Virus record (IMG/VR): IMGVR_UViG_3300047510_000385 | Span: 1-36,623 of that record | DNA length: 36,623 nt | Origin: a virus | Strand: one strand, 5' to 3' | Shown here: positions 28,686 to 36,471 of the stretch, piece after piece | Layout of the letters: every line of letters begins with the position of its first letter | Position numbering within the stretch: position 1 is the stretch's first letter | The notes under the pieces: generated by a model | Database searches by the model: none | The model's input: the letters and a program-made list of their open reading frames with translations, nothing else | Told to the model about the DNA's origin: nothing | Made by a program: the position numbers and the translations under genes

Positions 28686-30953
28686 ATGACCTACTCAGAC
28701 TTTCTGGCTTCAAAGTCCACAGCCTGCCCACCAGCAGGATTTGATCCGGCATCCTTCACCGCGCCGCTGTTCCCCTTTCAGCGGGACATCGTGACCATGG
28801 CTTGCCGTGTTGGCAGGTTCTGCATCTGGGCTGACTGCGGCATGGGCAAAACCGCCATGCAGCTCGAATGGGCATCACAGGTCTGCCAACACACCAAAGG
28901 CAACGTGCTGGTGCTGGCACCGCTTGCCGTCGCACATCAGACCGTGCGCGAGGGCAACAAGTTCGGCATCCCATGCTCGTTCGCTGCCACGCAAGCTGAG
29001 GTCAAGCCCGGCATCACGATCACCAACTACGAGAAGCTGAGCCACTTCGATCCATCCGCCTTCGATGGCGTGGTGCTCGATGAGAGCAGCATCCTCAAGG
29101 CATACACCGGCAAGATCCGCAATCAGATCATCGAGTCCTTCGCGCAGACCTCATTCCGTCTGGCTTGCTCAGCCACACCAGCACCGAACGACCACATGGA
29201 GCTGGGCAACCATGCCGAGTTCATCGGCGTGATGACCCGCACCGAAATGCTGGCCATGTTCTTCGTGCATGACGGCGGCGACACCGCTAAGTGGCGGCTC
29301 AAGGGTCACGCACAATCCAAGTTCTGGGAGTGGGTCTGCAGTTGGGCGGTCACCATCCGCAAGCCGTCAGACCTTGGCTACGACGACGGCAGCTTCATCC
29401 TGCCGGCGTTGCAGATCAGTGACTGCACCGTTGAGACGCCACGTGATGCCGCAACTGATGATGCTGGCCAAATGGCGCTGTTCGCCATGGAGGCCCGCAC
29501 GCTGAGCGATCAGCGGCAGGTGCGCAAGGCATCGCTCGATCTGCGCGTTGCAGCAGCAGCCACCCTGGCCAACAACAGCACCGAACAATGGTTGATCTGG
29601 TGTGACCTGAACGATGAATCCAAGGCGCTCACTGCTGCCATCCATGGCGCAGTCGAGGTCAGTGGTTCCGATTCAGATGATCACAAGCAGCAAGCCGCCA
29701 TCGACTTCCAAGATGGCAACATCCGCGTGCTGGTCAGCAAGCCGAGCATCTTTGGCTTTGGCTTGAACTTCCAGGGCTGCCACAACGTTGCCTTCGTTGG
29801 TCTGTCCCACAGCTACGAGGCGTTCTACCAAGCTATCCGCCGCTGCTGGCGCTTCGGGCAACAGCAACCCGTCAACGCTCACATCATCTACGACGTGGCA
29901 GAAGGTCGCGTGATCGACAACATCCGTCGCAAAGAAGCGGACAGCATCGCCATGGCCGAATCAATGGTCACCATCATGAAGCAATCCACAATGGAACAAC
30001 TCAAGAAGATTCAGCGCCAGGTCGCTCCACACATCACTGAGCACAAGACCGGCGACAGCTGGGATCTGTACATGGGCGACTGCGTTGAGAGCATCCGCCA
30101 GCTGGACTCTGATTCGATCCACTACAGCATTTTCAGCCCGCCGTTCGCGTCGCTCTACACCTACTCCAACAGCGACCGCGATATGGGCAACAGCCGCACC
30201 GAGCAGGAGTTTTTCGATCACTTTGCATTCCTCGCCAGCGAGCTGCACCGCGTGATGATGCCCGGCCGGCTGATCAGCTTCCATTGCATGAATCTGCCCA
30301 GCAGCAAAGAACGCGATGGCTTCATCGGCGTGAAAGACTTCCGCGGTGACATGCTGCGCATTTTCCAGGCTGCTGGTTTCGTGTTCCATAGCGAGGTGTG
30401 CATCTGGAAGGATCCCGTCACCGCAATGCAGCGCACCAAGGCAATCGGTCTGCTGCACAAACAAGTGCGCAAGGATTCAGCACTCAGCCGCCAAGGCATC
30501 CCTGACTACCTGGTGACCGTGCGCAAGCTGGGCGACAACACGGAGCCAGTGGCCGGCCCGTTCACTGAGTTTGCTGGTGAGAACCCACCAGCCAAGACCG
30601 GTGATGCGATCAAAGACTCGATCAACATCTGGCAGCGCTACGCCAGCCCCGTATGGATGGACATCAATCCATCAGACACGCTGCAATATCGCAGCGCTCG
30701 CGCCAATGAGGATGAGCGCCACATCTGCCCGCTGCAGCTAGAGGTGATACGCCGCGGCCTGCAGTTGTGGAGCAATCCTGGCGACGTGGTGCTGTCGCCG
30801 TTTGCCGGCATCGGCAGCGAGGGTTACGTCAGCCTTGAGATGGATCGCCGCTTCGTTGGCTTTGAACTGAAGCCCAGCTACTTCAACTGCGCTGTCAAGA
30901 ATCTGACCAATGCACAAGCGGCAAAGCAGGCGGAGCTGCTGCCATGCAGCTGA
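28686..30953 (+). CDS. SNF2-like helicase fused to DNA methyltransferase
   Basis: From the ATG at 28686 this 755-aa protein joins two enzymes. Residues 25-420 are a superfamily 2 ATPase: FPFQRDIVTMA, Walker A ADCGMGKT (49-56), LDESS (131-135), CSATPAP (161-167), and YQAIRRCWRFGQ (381-392) as motif VI. Residues 455-745 are a DNA methyltransferase with motif IV SPPF (484-487) and, later, motif I SPFAGIGSEG (704-713), the beta-class order; SPPF suits N4-cytosine or N6-adenine methylation. The frame is open further upstream to 28569, but that part reads poorly and contains the operator. Both halves have intact motifs, so both may be active. The stop overlaps the next helicase. Confidence 0.9.
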   Translation: MTYSDFLASKSTACPPAGFDPASFTAPLFPFQRDIVTMACRVGRFCIWADCGMGKTAMQLEWASQVCQHTKGNVLVLAPLAVAHQTVREGNKFGIPCSFAATQAEVKPGITITNYEKLSHFDPSAFDGVVLDESSILKAYTGKIRNQIIESFAQTSFRLACSATPAPNDHMELGNHAEFIGVMTRTEMLAMFFVHDGGDTAKWRLKGHAQSKFWEWVCSWAVTIRKPSDLGYDDGSFILPALQISDCTVETPRDAATDDAGQMALFAMEARTLSDQRQVRKASLDLRVAAAATLANNSTEQWLIWCDLNDESKALTAAIHGAVEVSGSDSDDHKQQAAIDFQDGNIRVLVSKPSIFGFGLNFQGCHNVAFVGLSHSYEAFYQAIRRCWRFGQQQPVNAHIIYDVAEGRVIDNIRRKEADSIAMAESMVTIMKQSTMEQLKKIQRQVAPHITEHKTGDSWDLYMGDCVESIRQLDSDSIHYSIFSPPFASLYTYSNSDRDMGNSRTEQEFFDHFAFLASELHRVMMPGRLISFHCMNLPSSKERDGFIGVKDFRGDMLRIFQAAGFVFHSEVCIWKDPVTAMQRTKAIGLLHKQVRKDSALSRQGIPDYLVTVRKLGDNTEPVAGPFTEFAGENPPAKTGDAIKDSINIWQRYASPVWMDINPSDTLQYRSARANEDERHICPLQLEVIRRGLQLWSNPGDVVLSPFAGIGSEGYVSLEMDRRFVGFELKPSYFNCAVKNLTNAQAAKQAELLPCS

Positions 30954-32302
30954 GGTCTTACCAAGACCGCGCTATTGATGATCTGCGCTCGGCTTATCAG
31001 TCGGGCGCCCATGCACCGCTGATGGTCTTACCAACCGGCGGCGGCAAAACCTGCATCATTGCCGCGATCTCAGCCAATGCCGCAGCACGTGGCCGCCACG
31101 TCCTGATCCTGGTGCATCGCCGTGAGCTGATCCACCAGACCAGCAGCAAGCTCGCATGGGTCGGACTCGAGCACGGCATCATCGCCGCAGGCATTCCGCC
31201 ATCAGATCACGCGGTACAGATCGCATCCGTCCAAACACTCGCTCGCCGGCTCAGCCGGCTGGACTGGCGGCCGACGCTGATCATCATCGATGAGGCCCAC
31301 CACGCCACTGCGGGGCAGTGGGCGCGCATCCTCGATCATTGGCCCGATGCCTACCGCCTTGGTGTCACCGCCACGCCATGCCGTCTCGATGGTTGCGGAC
31401 TGCGCGGCACTTTTGACACCATGGTCCTCGGCCCATCAGTGGCCGATCTGATCTTCACTGGCTACCTCTCGCCCGCACGGATCTACGCACCACCAGTGGT
31501 CGCTGATCTGCAGGGCATCCGCAGCCGTGGTGGTGACTACGCCAACGATCAGGCCGCGGCCGCTATGGATCGGCCAACAGTCACCGGTGACGCCATCAGC
31601 CATTACCAGCGCCTTGCAGCAGGCCAGCAGGCCATCGCCTTTTGCTGCAATGTCGCCCATGCCGTCTCAGTGTGCGACGCATTTAAGACGGCAGGTATTG
31701 GCGCTGAACTGTTGCTAGGCAATACTCCAGACCGCGAGCAGGTGGTAGCCGCCTTCGCCGCGCATCGCCTCCGCGTGCTCGTGACCGTGGATGTGGTCAG
31801 CGAAGGATTCGATGTCCCAGCCGCCAGCTGCGCCATCCTGCTCAGACCCACGCAATCACTAGGCCTTTACCTGCAGCAGGTCGGTCGTGTGCTGCGGCCA
31901 GCGCCTGGCAAGGAACACGCCGTCATCCTCGATCACGTCGGTAACGTCACCCGCCACGGATTCCCCGATGATCCGCGCGACTGGTCACTTGATGACCGTA
32001 TGCGCCGCAGCAAGGGCACACCAGCGCCATCTGTACGTACATGCCCCGAATGCTTCGCAGCATTCAAGCCCGCGCCGATCTGTCCGGTGTGTGGGGCAGG
32101 CTGTGTGCCGATTAGATCGCGGGTCATACGCGAGATGGCTGGCGAGCTGCGTGAGCTCAAGCGCGAGGAAGTGCGCCAACGCACTGATGAGCGCCGGCAA
32201 GCACGCACCCTGCAACAACTCATTGCTGTCGGGCAAGCCAGAGGCATGAAGAATCCAGTTGGATGGGCGAAGCACGTTTACTTCGCCCGTGGCCAACGCT
32301 GA
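30944..32302 (+). CDS. DEAH-box superfamily 2 helicase
   Basis: This 452-aa protein begins MQLRSYQDRAIDDLRSAYQS and has the full motif set: Walker A PTGGGKT (30-36), DEAHH (116-120), GVTATP, VVSEGFDVP, and QQVGRVLRP for motif VI. A C-terminal CPECFAAFKPAPICPVCG is a zinc ribbon. It resembles type III restriction/UvsW-like phage helicases that remodel forks or recombination intermediates. The ATG overlaps the methyltransferase stop by ten bases, and the VRR-NUC gene overlaps its end by 14, making helicase-methylase, helicase and nuclease one translational unit. Confidence 0.92.
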   Translation: MQLRSYQDRAIDDLRSAYQSGAHAPLMVLPTGGGKTCIIAAISANAAARGRHVLILVHRRELIHQTSSKLAWVGLEHGIIAAGIPPSDHAVQIASVQTLARRLSRLDWRPTLIIIDEAHHATAGQWARILDHWPDAYRLGVTATPCRLDGCGLRGTFDTMVLGPSVADLIFTGYLSPARIYAPPVVADLQGIRSRGGDYANDQAAAAMDRPTVTGDAISHYQRLAAGQQAIAFCCNVAHAVSVCDAFKTAGIGAELLLGNTPDREQVVAAFAAHRLRVLVTVDVVSEGFDVPAASCAILLRPTQSLGLYLQQVGRVLRPAPGKEHAVILDHVGNVTRHGFPDDPRDWSLDDRMRRSKGTPAPSVRTCPECFAAFKPAPICPVCGAGCVPIRSRVIREMAGELRELKREEVRQRTDERRQARTLQQLIAVGQARGMKNPVGWAKHVYFARGQR

Positions 32303-32639
32303 GACCACCCTTCAACAGCAAATCCGCCTAGCCGTTGGCACGCGATCTGATCTGAGATTGTTCCGCAATCAGGTCGGATCGCTCCCCGATCCACGCACCG
32401 GCCGTCTCGTCACCTTCGGCCTCGCCAAGGGCTCCGCTGACCTCATCGGCTGGCGCACCGTCACGGTCACCCCCGAGATGGTGGGCCAGCGCATCGCCGT
32501 GTTTACCAGCATCGAAATCAAGCTGCCTAATGGTCGCGTCAGACCCGAGCAACACGCCTGGCAGCGCACCGTATCGGCCGCCGGTGGCATCGCAGGCATC
32601 GCCCGCTCAGTGCAAGACGCAAACGAATTACTGAGATAA
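32289..32639 (+). CDS. VRR-NUC domain nuclease
   Basis: From the GTG at 32289 this 116-aa protein is a minimal VRR-NUC enzyme: RLFRNQVGSL, GLAKGSADLIGW with Asp51, SIEIKLPNG with Glu76 and Lys78, and RPEQHAWQRTVSAAGG. Single-domain VRR-NUC proteins in phages are thought to cut branched structures such as Holliday junctions or flaps. Overlap with the helicase gene suggests the two act together. A TTG at 32259 would extend it, but the added residues do not look conserved. The primase gene follows after about 50 bases. Confidence 0.9.
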   Translation: MANAETTLQQQIRLAVGTRSDLRLFRNQVGSLPDPRTGRLVTFGLAKGSADLIGWRTVTVTPEMVGQRIAVFTSIEIKLPNGRVRPEQHAWQRTVSAAGGIAGIARSVQDANELLR

Positions 32640-32642
32640 CCT

Positions 32643-32660
32643 CCCAACCGTCCAAACCTT
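32643..32660 (-). repeat. Iteron copy upstream of the primase gene
   Basis: The minus strand reads GTTTGGACGG then TTGGG here (32643-32657). It closely matches the block at 34955-34971 downstream of the primase (GGTTAGACGGTTGGG), in the opposite orientation. It sits about 35 bases before the primase start and may let the initiator control its own gene. Confidence 0.55.
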
Positions 32661-32692
32661 CTGGCAAGATCTGGCGGCATTGCATCTGTCGG

Positions 32693-34795
32693 TTGTCATC
32701 ACTACTCGATCAGCTCTCACGCCTCCCAGATGGCTGGGGCTATGTCGCCGTAGGCCAAGGCAAGCGTCCCTATCAGCCCGGCTGGCAGAAGAACCCTCTC
32801 ACCAAGCAGCAGCTCACCGCCGAGATCACTGCAGGCCGTGCCGTCGCCATCGGCGTGATCGCCGGGCCGCAGTCCGGTGGTCTCCTCTTCGTCGATCATG
32901 ACGGCATCTCAGCCGGTGAGATCCTCGACAAGCTCGGTGTACCGCTTCGCGACCTGCCGAAGTCCTGGGCAGTCACATCAGGCCGCAACGGCCGCCTGCA
33001 GATCATCTACCGCGTCCCCGAGCAGTTCTGGTCGGACATCTCAACCCGGAAGTTCAAGACCGGGAAATTTGATGAGGAGGGCAAGCCCGAACAGCTCGAG
33101 CTCCGATGGTCCGGTTGCCAGTCCGTCGTCGCAGGTGCTCATCCCATCACCGGCGCCTACCGCTGGCTGAAGGGCCGCGAACCGGGCCGCCTACCGCTGG
33201 CTGAGGCACCCCTTGCGCTGATCGAGCAGATGCTGCCCCAGCAGCCGCCAGAGCCGCAGCCGATCCTGCCGCCTCCTCCACCACGGCAAACGGATCGCAC
33301 CGATGAAGACTGGGCGCGCATCTGGCTCGATGCTCTCAGCCCCTCGCGCGCTGAGGACTACGACTACTGGATCGAAGTCGGGCAGTGCCTGCAGAGCGTC
33401 GGCGATCACATGCTTGCCGACTGGGATGCCTGGTCTCGGCAATCCGCCAAATGGGAGGCAGGCGCCTGCGACTACCACTGGCGCACCTTCTCCCCTGACG
33501 GCAAGCGCGACATCCGCCACCTCTGCAACCTCGCCAAGGAGGACGGCTGGCAACCGAAGCAACGCCAGCTGCCGCCAGTGCCCACCACCAAGGCCGCACC
33601 GCCTGCAAGGCAGCAGCAGCAACCCCAGCAGGCCGCTCCGATCGTGGACAAGCCCCACAAGCTCGAGGCCAAGGAGCTTCTCAACATGCTCCGCGTGCCA
33701 GACAAGAACAAGCTGCCGCGCTTTCGCTACAACGTCTTCACGCAGCAGATCGAGATCTACGGCAACGTCGCAGAAGGTGCCGAACGCTTTTACCTTCAGC
33801 TCTCAGAAGAGGGTTACAAAGTATCGAAGGAAATGGCACTGGACTGCCTCGTTCAGGTAGCCCGCGAAAACCCATACGATCCCGTCAAGCTCTACCTCGA
33901 GCACGTCGCCGCACAGGTGCAACCGACCTACATCGACCGGCTCGCATCAACCTACCTGCGGCCGATTGATGCCGATCTGAATGAGCCAACCCTTTACGAT
34001 GCGATGATCAAGAAGACGCTGATCGGTGCAGTTCGGCGCATCTTTGAACCCGGATGCAAGCACGATTACGCCTGCGTCCTGATGGGTGATCAAGGCGCTC
34101 GAAAGTCATCCTTCTGGGCCGCCTTGGGTGGTCCGTTCTTCTCTGATGCACTGCGTGACATCAGCTCAAAAGATGACCTGATGGTGCTGCACCGCAGCTG
34201 GCTGATGGAGTGGGCCGAGCTCGATCACATCACCAACAAGAAGCACGCAGGGCAGGTGAAGGCTTTCCTTTCGCAGTCCACCGACATGTTCCGCGTGCCC
34301 TACGGCAAGGCCACAGAGGCCTTCCCGCGCCGCTGCATCATCGTGGGCTCCACCAACCGCGACAGCGGCTTTTTGGTCGATGAGACCGGCAACAGGCGCT
34401 TCTGGGTGATCCCGGTCACCTGCACACTCGCCAAGCCGATCGACGTGCCGAACCTCCTGCTCGAGCGGGACGCCATCTGGAGCGCCGCTGTGGCCGCTTA
34501 CAAAGCCGGCGAGGGCAATGACCTCAAGGCTGAGCAGCACGCAGCCGTGGAGGCCGAGAACGAGACCTATCTGGTCAGCAACCCGTGGCTCAACGCCGTG
34601 GAGCAATACCTGGCACGTCGGCCATCCGTCGATCAGCTCACCTCGGAGGAGATCCTGCTGCAGGCCATCCAGAAGCCGCTGGAGCGCCAGACCCGCGCAG
34701 ACCAGATGCAGGTGGCCTCGATTCTCAAGGATCTCGGATGGGTCAAGAAACGAGAGCCGAAAGGCCGCCGCAGGTGGTTCTACACACTGCCTTAG
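32693..34795 (+). CDS. Primase-polymerase / VapE-type replication initiator ATPase
   Basis: This 700-aa protein probably starts replication. Residues about 10-180 resemble a primase-polymerase domain, with LLFVDHDG (64-71) as the metal site and GRNGRLQIIYRVP. Residues about 205-290 match a PriCT-like linker (EDYDYWIEVGQCLQSVGDHM). A Gln/Pro-rich hinge follows (300-325). Residues about 420-620 are a VapE/SF3-like ATPase: MGDQGARKSSFW (Walker A, 464-475), WLMEWAELDH and CIIVGSTNRDSGFL, ending NRRFWVIPV. The Walker loop reads GARKSS where GxGKS is usual. The only plausible start is TTG at 32693. Iterons flank the gene on both sides. Confidence 0.88.
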   Translation: MSSLLDQLSRLPDGWGYVAVGQGKRPYQPGWQKNPLTKQQLTAEITAGRAVAIGVIAGPQSGGLLFVDHDGISAGEILDKLGVPLRDLPKSWAVTSGRNGRLQIIYRVPEQFWSDISTRKFKTGKFDEEGKPEQLELRWSGCQSVVAGAHPITGAYRWLKGREPGRLPLAEAPLALIEQMLPQQPPEPQPILPPPPPRQTDRTDEDWARIWLDALSPSRAEDYDYWIEVGQCLQSVGDHMLADWDAWSRQSAKWEAGACDYHWRTFSPDGKRDIRHLCNLAKEDGWQPKQRQLPPVPTTKAAPPARQQQQPQQAAPIVDKPHKLEAKELLNMLRVPDKNKLPRFRYNVFTQQIEIYGNVAEGAERFYLQLSEEGYKVSKEMALDCLVQVARENPYDPVKLYLEHVAAQVQPTYIDRLASTYLRPIDADLNEPTLYDAMIKKTLIGAVRRIFEPGCKHDYACVLMGDQGARKSSFWAALGGPFFSDALRDISSKDDLMVLHRSWLMEWAELDHITNKKHAGQVKAFLSQSTDMFRVPYGKATEAFPRRCIIVGSTNRDSGFLVDETGNRRFWVIPVTCTLAKPIDVPNLLLERDAIWSAAVAAYKAGEGNDLKAEQHAAVEAENETYLVSNPWLNAVEQYLARRPSVDQLTSEEILLQAIQKPLERQTRADQMQVASILKDLGWVKKREPKGRRRWFYTLP

Positions 34796-35050
34796 GGCAG
34801 GTTGGACGGGTCAGACGGCGAAACCCATTGCAAACACTAGATTTTGTGCTCGTCCAACCCGTCTGACGTCCGACTTCGCCTATAGGAGTTACCCGCGTGT
34901 CCCTGCCCTCCCCCTTACCTACCTATTTATTTATACTCTTTTAGAGAGGTTAGGAGGTTAGACGGTTGGGAAAATCCTTGTGCTGCAGTGGGTCTCCCGT
35001 CCTAACGGGGTAAATTGAGGTTGGACGGGCTGAAAACAGGCGCAAGGCGC
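34796..35050. other. Candidate replication origin: iterons around an AT-rich stretch
   Basis: Copies of a nonamer close to GTYRGACGG occur at 34801-34809 and 34810-34818 (+, adjacent), 34859-34867, 34850-34858 and 34866-34874 (minus), 34957-34965 (+) and 35020-35028 (+). Looser copies are at 34949-34957 and, with one extra base, 34997-35006 (minus). Between them lies an AT-rich tract, about 34918-34945 (CTATTTATTTATACTCTTTT). Iterons, AT-rich unwinding tract and an adjacent initiator gene are the standard parts of an iteron origin. No gene was found here. Confidence 0.62.
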
Positions 35051-35071
35051 TGGAAGTGCTACGGTCACACC

Positions 35072-35147
35072 GAGTTCACCGCTCCGGGGAGCCCCTGCTG
35101 CTGACGCGGTAGGGGCTTTCTGCTGTAGCCTCGTGGCCGGTGAACTC
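35072..35147 (+). ncRNA. Nested hairpin element, terminator-like or small RNA
   Basis: A perfect ten-base inverted repeat (GAGTTCACCG at 35072-35081, CGGTGAACTC at 35138-35147) encloses an inner stem (AGCCCCT at 35090-35096, AGGGGCT at 35111-35117) followed by TTTC. The inner hairpin could terminate transcription from the replication operon. The outer stem ends just before the nuclease gene and could hide its start. The whole 76-base element could equally be a structured small RNA. Confidence 0.4.
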
Positions 35148-35155
35148 AAGCAACC

Positions 35156-35740
35156 ATGCACCTAGCAGCAGCCGGCGCTGAAGCGCTACTGGCCGAACGC
35201 ACGCTCACAGAGCTGTCGTCTCACTACCTCATCACCGAGCAGGTGATCGGAACACACCCCACAGGCAAGCGCCTGCGCATCGACGCAATCCTTCGGCCGC
35301 TTGATCCTTCGCCTTGGTCCCGTGCAGACATTGCGCTCGGCATTGAGTTCAAGGCGCCCACCGATCGGGATCAAGGTCGTCGCGATCGAAAGGAGAACGC
35401 CAAGATCATCAGCCAGTGCATCGACTACTCGCTCGTTGAGTGGGAGGGCTTCGGCAATGTGCCGATCTTCTTCTGCCCCGGCTTTGCAGAGATCAGAAAC
35501 CATGTAGACCAGTTCGATCCGCTTGGTCTTGATGAACAGGACTACCGGACCGGCTTCACCAACGGGATCGGTTTTCTGATGGCCGCCGTGATGGGGCAGA
35601 ACAACGTCGGCGAGATGGTGCACTCCGATCACCTCGGCTGGGCATTTCTCATCAACGGCAGCCACCGCATCTGGTCGCAGCGCTACGGCATCGGCGAAGG
35701 CAAGCGCAACAAGCTGATCAGGCAGGTCGGCTCCCGCTAG
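35156..35740 (+). CDS. Putative PD-(D/E)XK nuclease
   Basis: This 194-aa protein contains a nuclease-like core: KRLRIDAILRP with Asp43, then DIALGIEFKAPTDRDQGR with Glu64 and Lys66, then KIISQCIDYSLVEW with Gln87, the spacing expected for PD-(D/E)XK folds. It begins with a helix (HLAAAGAEALLAERTLTELS). The C-terminal part (TGFTNGIGFLMAAVMGQNNV; GWAFLINGSHRIW) is beta-rich and unfamiliar. It might act in recombination, host DNA breakdown or restriction. It stands after the candidate origin, apart from the main replication genes. The nuclease fold is inferred from motif spacing only. Confidence 0.7.
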   Translation: MHLAAAGAEALLAERTLTELSSHYLITEQVIGTHPTGKRLRIDAILRPLDPSPWSRADIALGIEFKAPTDRDQGRRDRKENAKIISQCIDYSLVEWEGFGNVPIFFCPGFAEIRNHVDQFDPLGLDEQDYRTGFTNGIGFLMAAVMGQNNVGEMVHSDHLGWAFLINGSHRIWSQRYGIGEGKRNKLIRQVGSR

Positions 35741-35790
35741 CTCACCGCTTCTCGCTGGATGGGGCGGGCTGCCGCCCCTACCCTTGGCAC

Positions 35791-36471
35791 ATGGCAGGCC
35801 TCTCCATCGCGATCAACAGCAACCTGGACAAGGCCAGCAGCTGGGCCGGTGCCATGACCAAACAGATGCGCTTCGCTGCATCCGTCGCACTCAACGACAC
35901 AGCCTTCGACGCACGCGGCTCCATCAACAACGCCACACGCCAATACCTGGATCAGCCCGTTAAGTTCACCCAGACCGCCTACCGCGTACAGAAGGCCACT
36001 AAGGCCACCCTTGAAGCCGTCGTCCTACCTGAAGCCCTCAGGCGCCGTTACCTGCGCTTTGCGGTGCATGGTGGCACTAGACCCCAAAAGGGATTCGAGA
36101 AGCGCTTCCTGGGCGACGTGGTGGCCTCTGGTGGCGTTCCGCCTAACGCACAGCTGGTGCCCACCTCACTGGTCAAGCTCACAGCACAAGGCAACGTCTC
36201 CCTATCAACCATCCGGTCCATACAGAAAGGCCTCTCCACTACCAACAAGAGGGGGGGCTTCTTCTATGGCACCCCCCGGGGTGGTGATCGCCCCCCCGGT
36301 ATCTATCGCCGCTCTCGCCTCCAGCTGTTCCCCTACTTCATCGCGACCACCGACGAAGGCAGCTACACGCCACGCTTCCCCATCGACGACATCGCAGCCA
36401 AGGTGGTGCAGCGCCGTTACAGCACCTACTTCGAGACCGCACTGCAACGCGCCATCGCGACCGCAAGGTGA
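35791..36471 (+). CDS. Tail-tube/neck protein, gpZ-like minor tail protein
   Basis: This 226-aa protein is basic and reads MRFAASVALNDTAFDARGSI, then QYLDQPVKFTQTAYRVQKAT, and GGTRPQKGFEKRFLG. The scheme 'A-x-A-L-N-x-T-A-x-x-x-R' followed by a TKxxL helix and R-x-x-x-G-G-x-R-P is the pattern of prophage minor tail protein Z. gpZ helps join tail to head. In lambda Z lies between FII and U; here it is away from that site, close to the right end and directly upstream of terminase if the genome is circular or cos-joined. Basic stretches near 150-175 (KRGGFFYGTPRGGDRPP) are glycine-rich loops. Confidence 0.68.
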   Translation: MAGLSIAINSNLDKASSWAGAMTKQMRFAASVALNDTAFDARGSINNATRQYLDQPVKFTQTAYRVQKATKATLEAVVLPEALRRRYLRFAVHGGTRPQKGFEKRFLGDVVASGGVPPNAQLVPTSLVKLTAQGNVSLSTIRSIQKGLSTTNKRGGFFYGTPRGGDRPPGIYRRSRLQLFPYFIATTDEGSYTPRFPIDDIAAKVVQRRYSTYFETALQRAIATAR

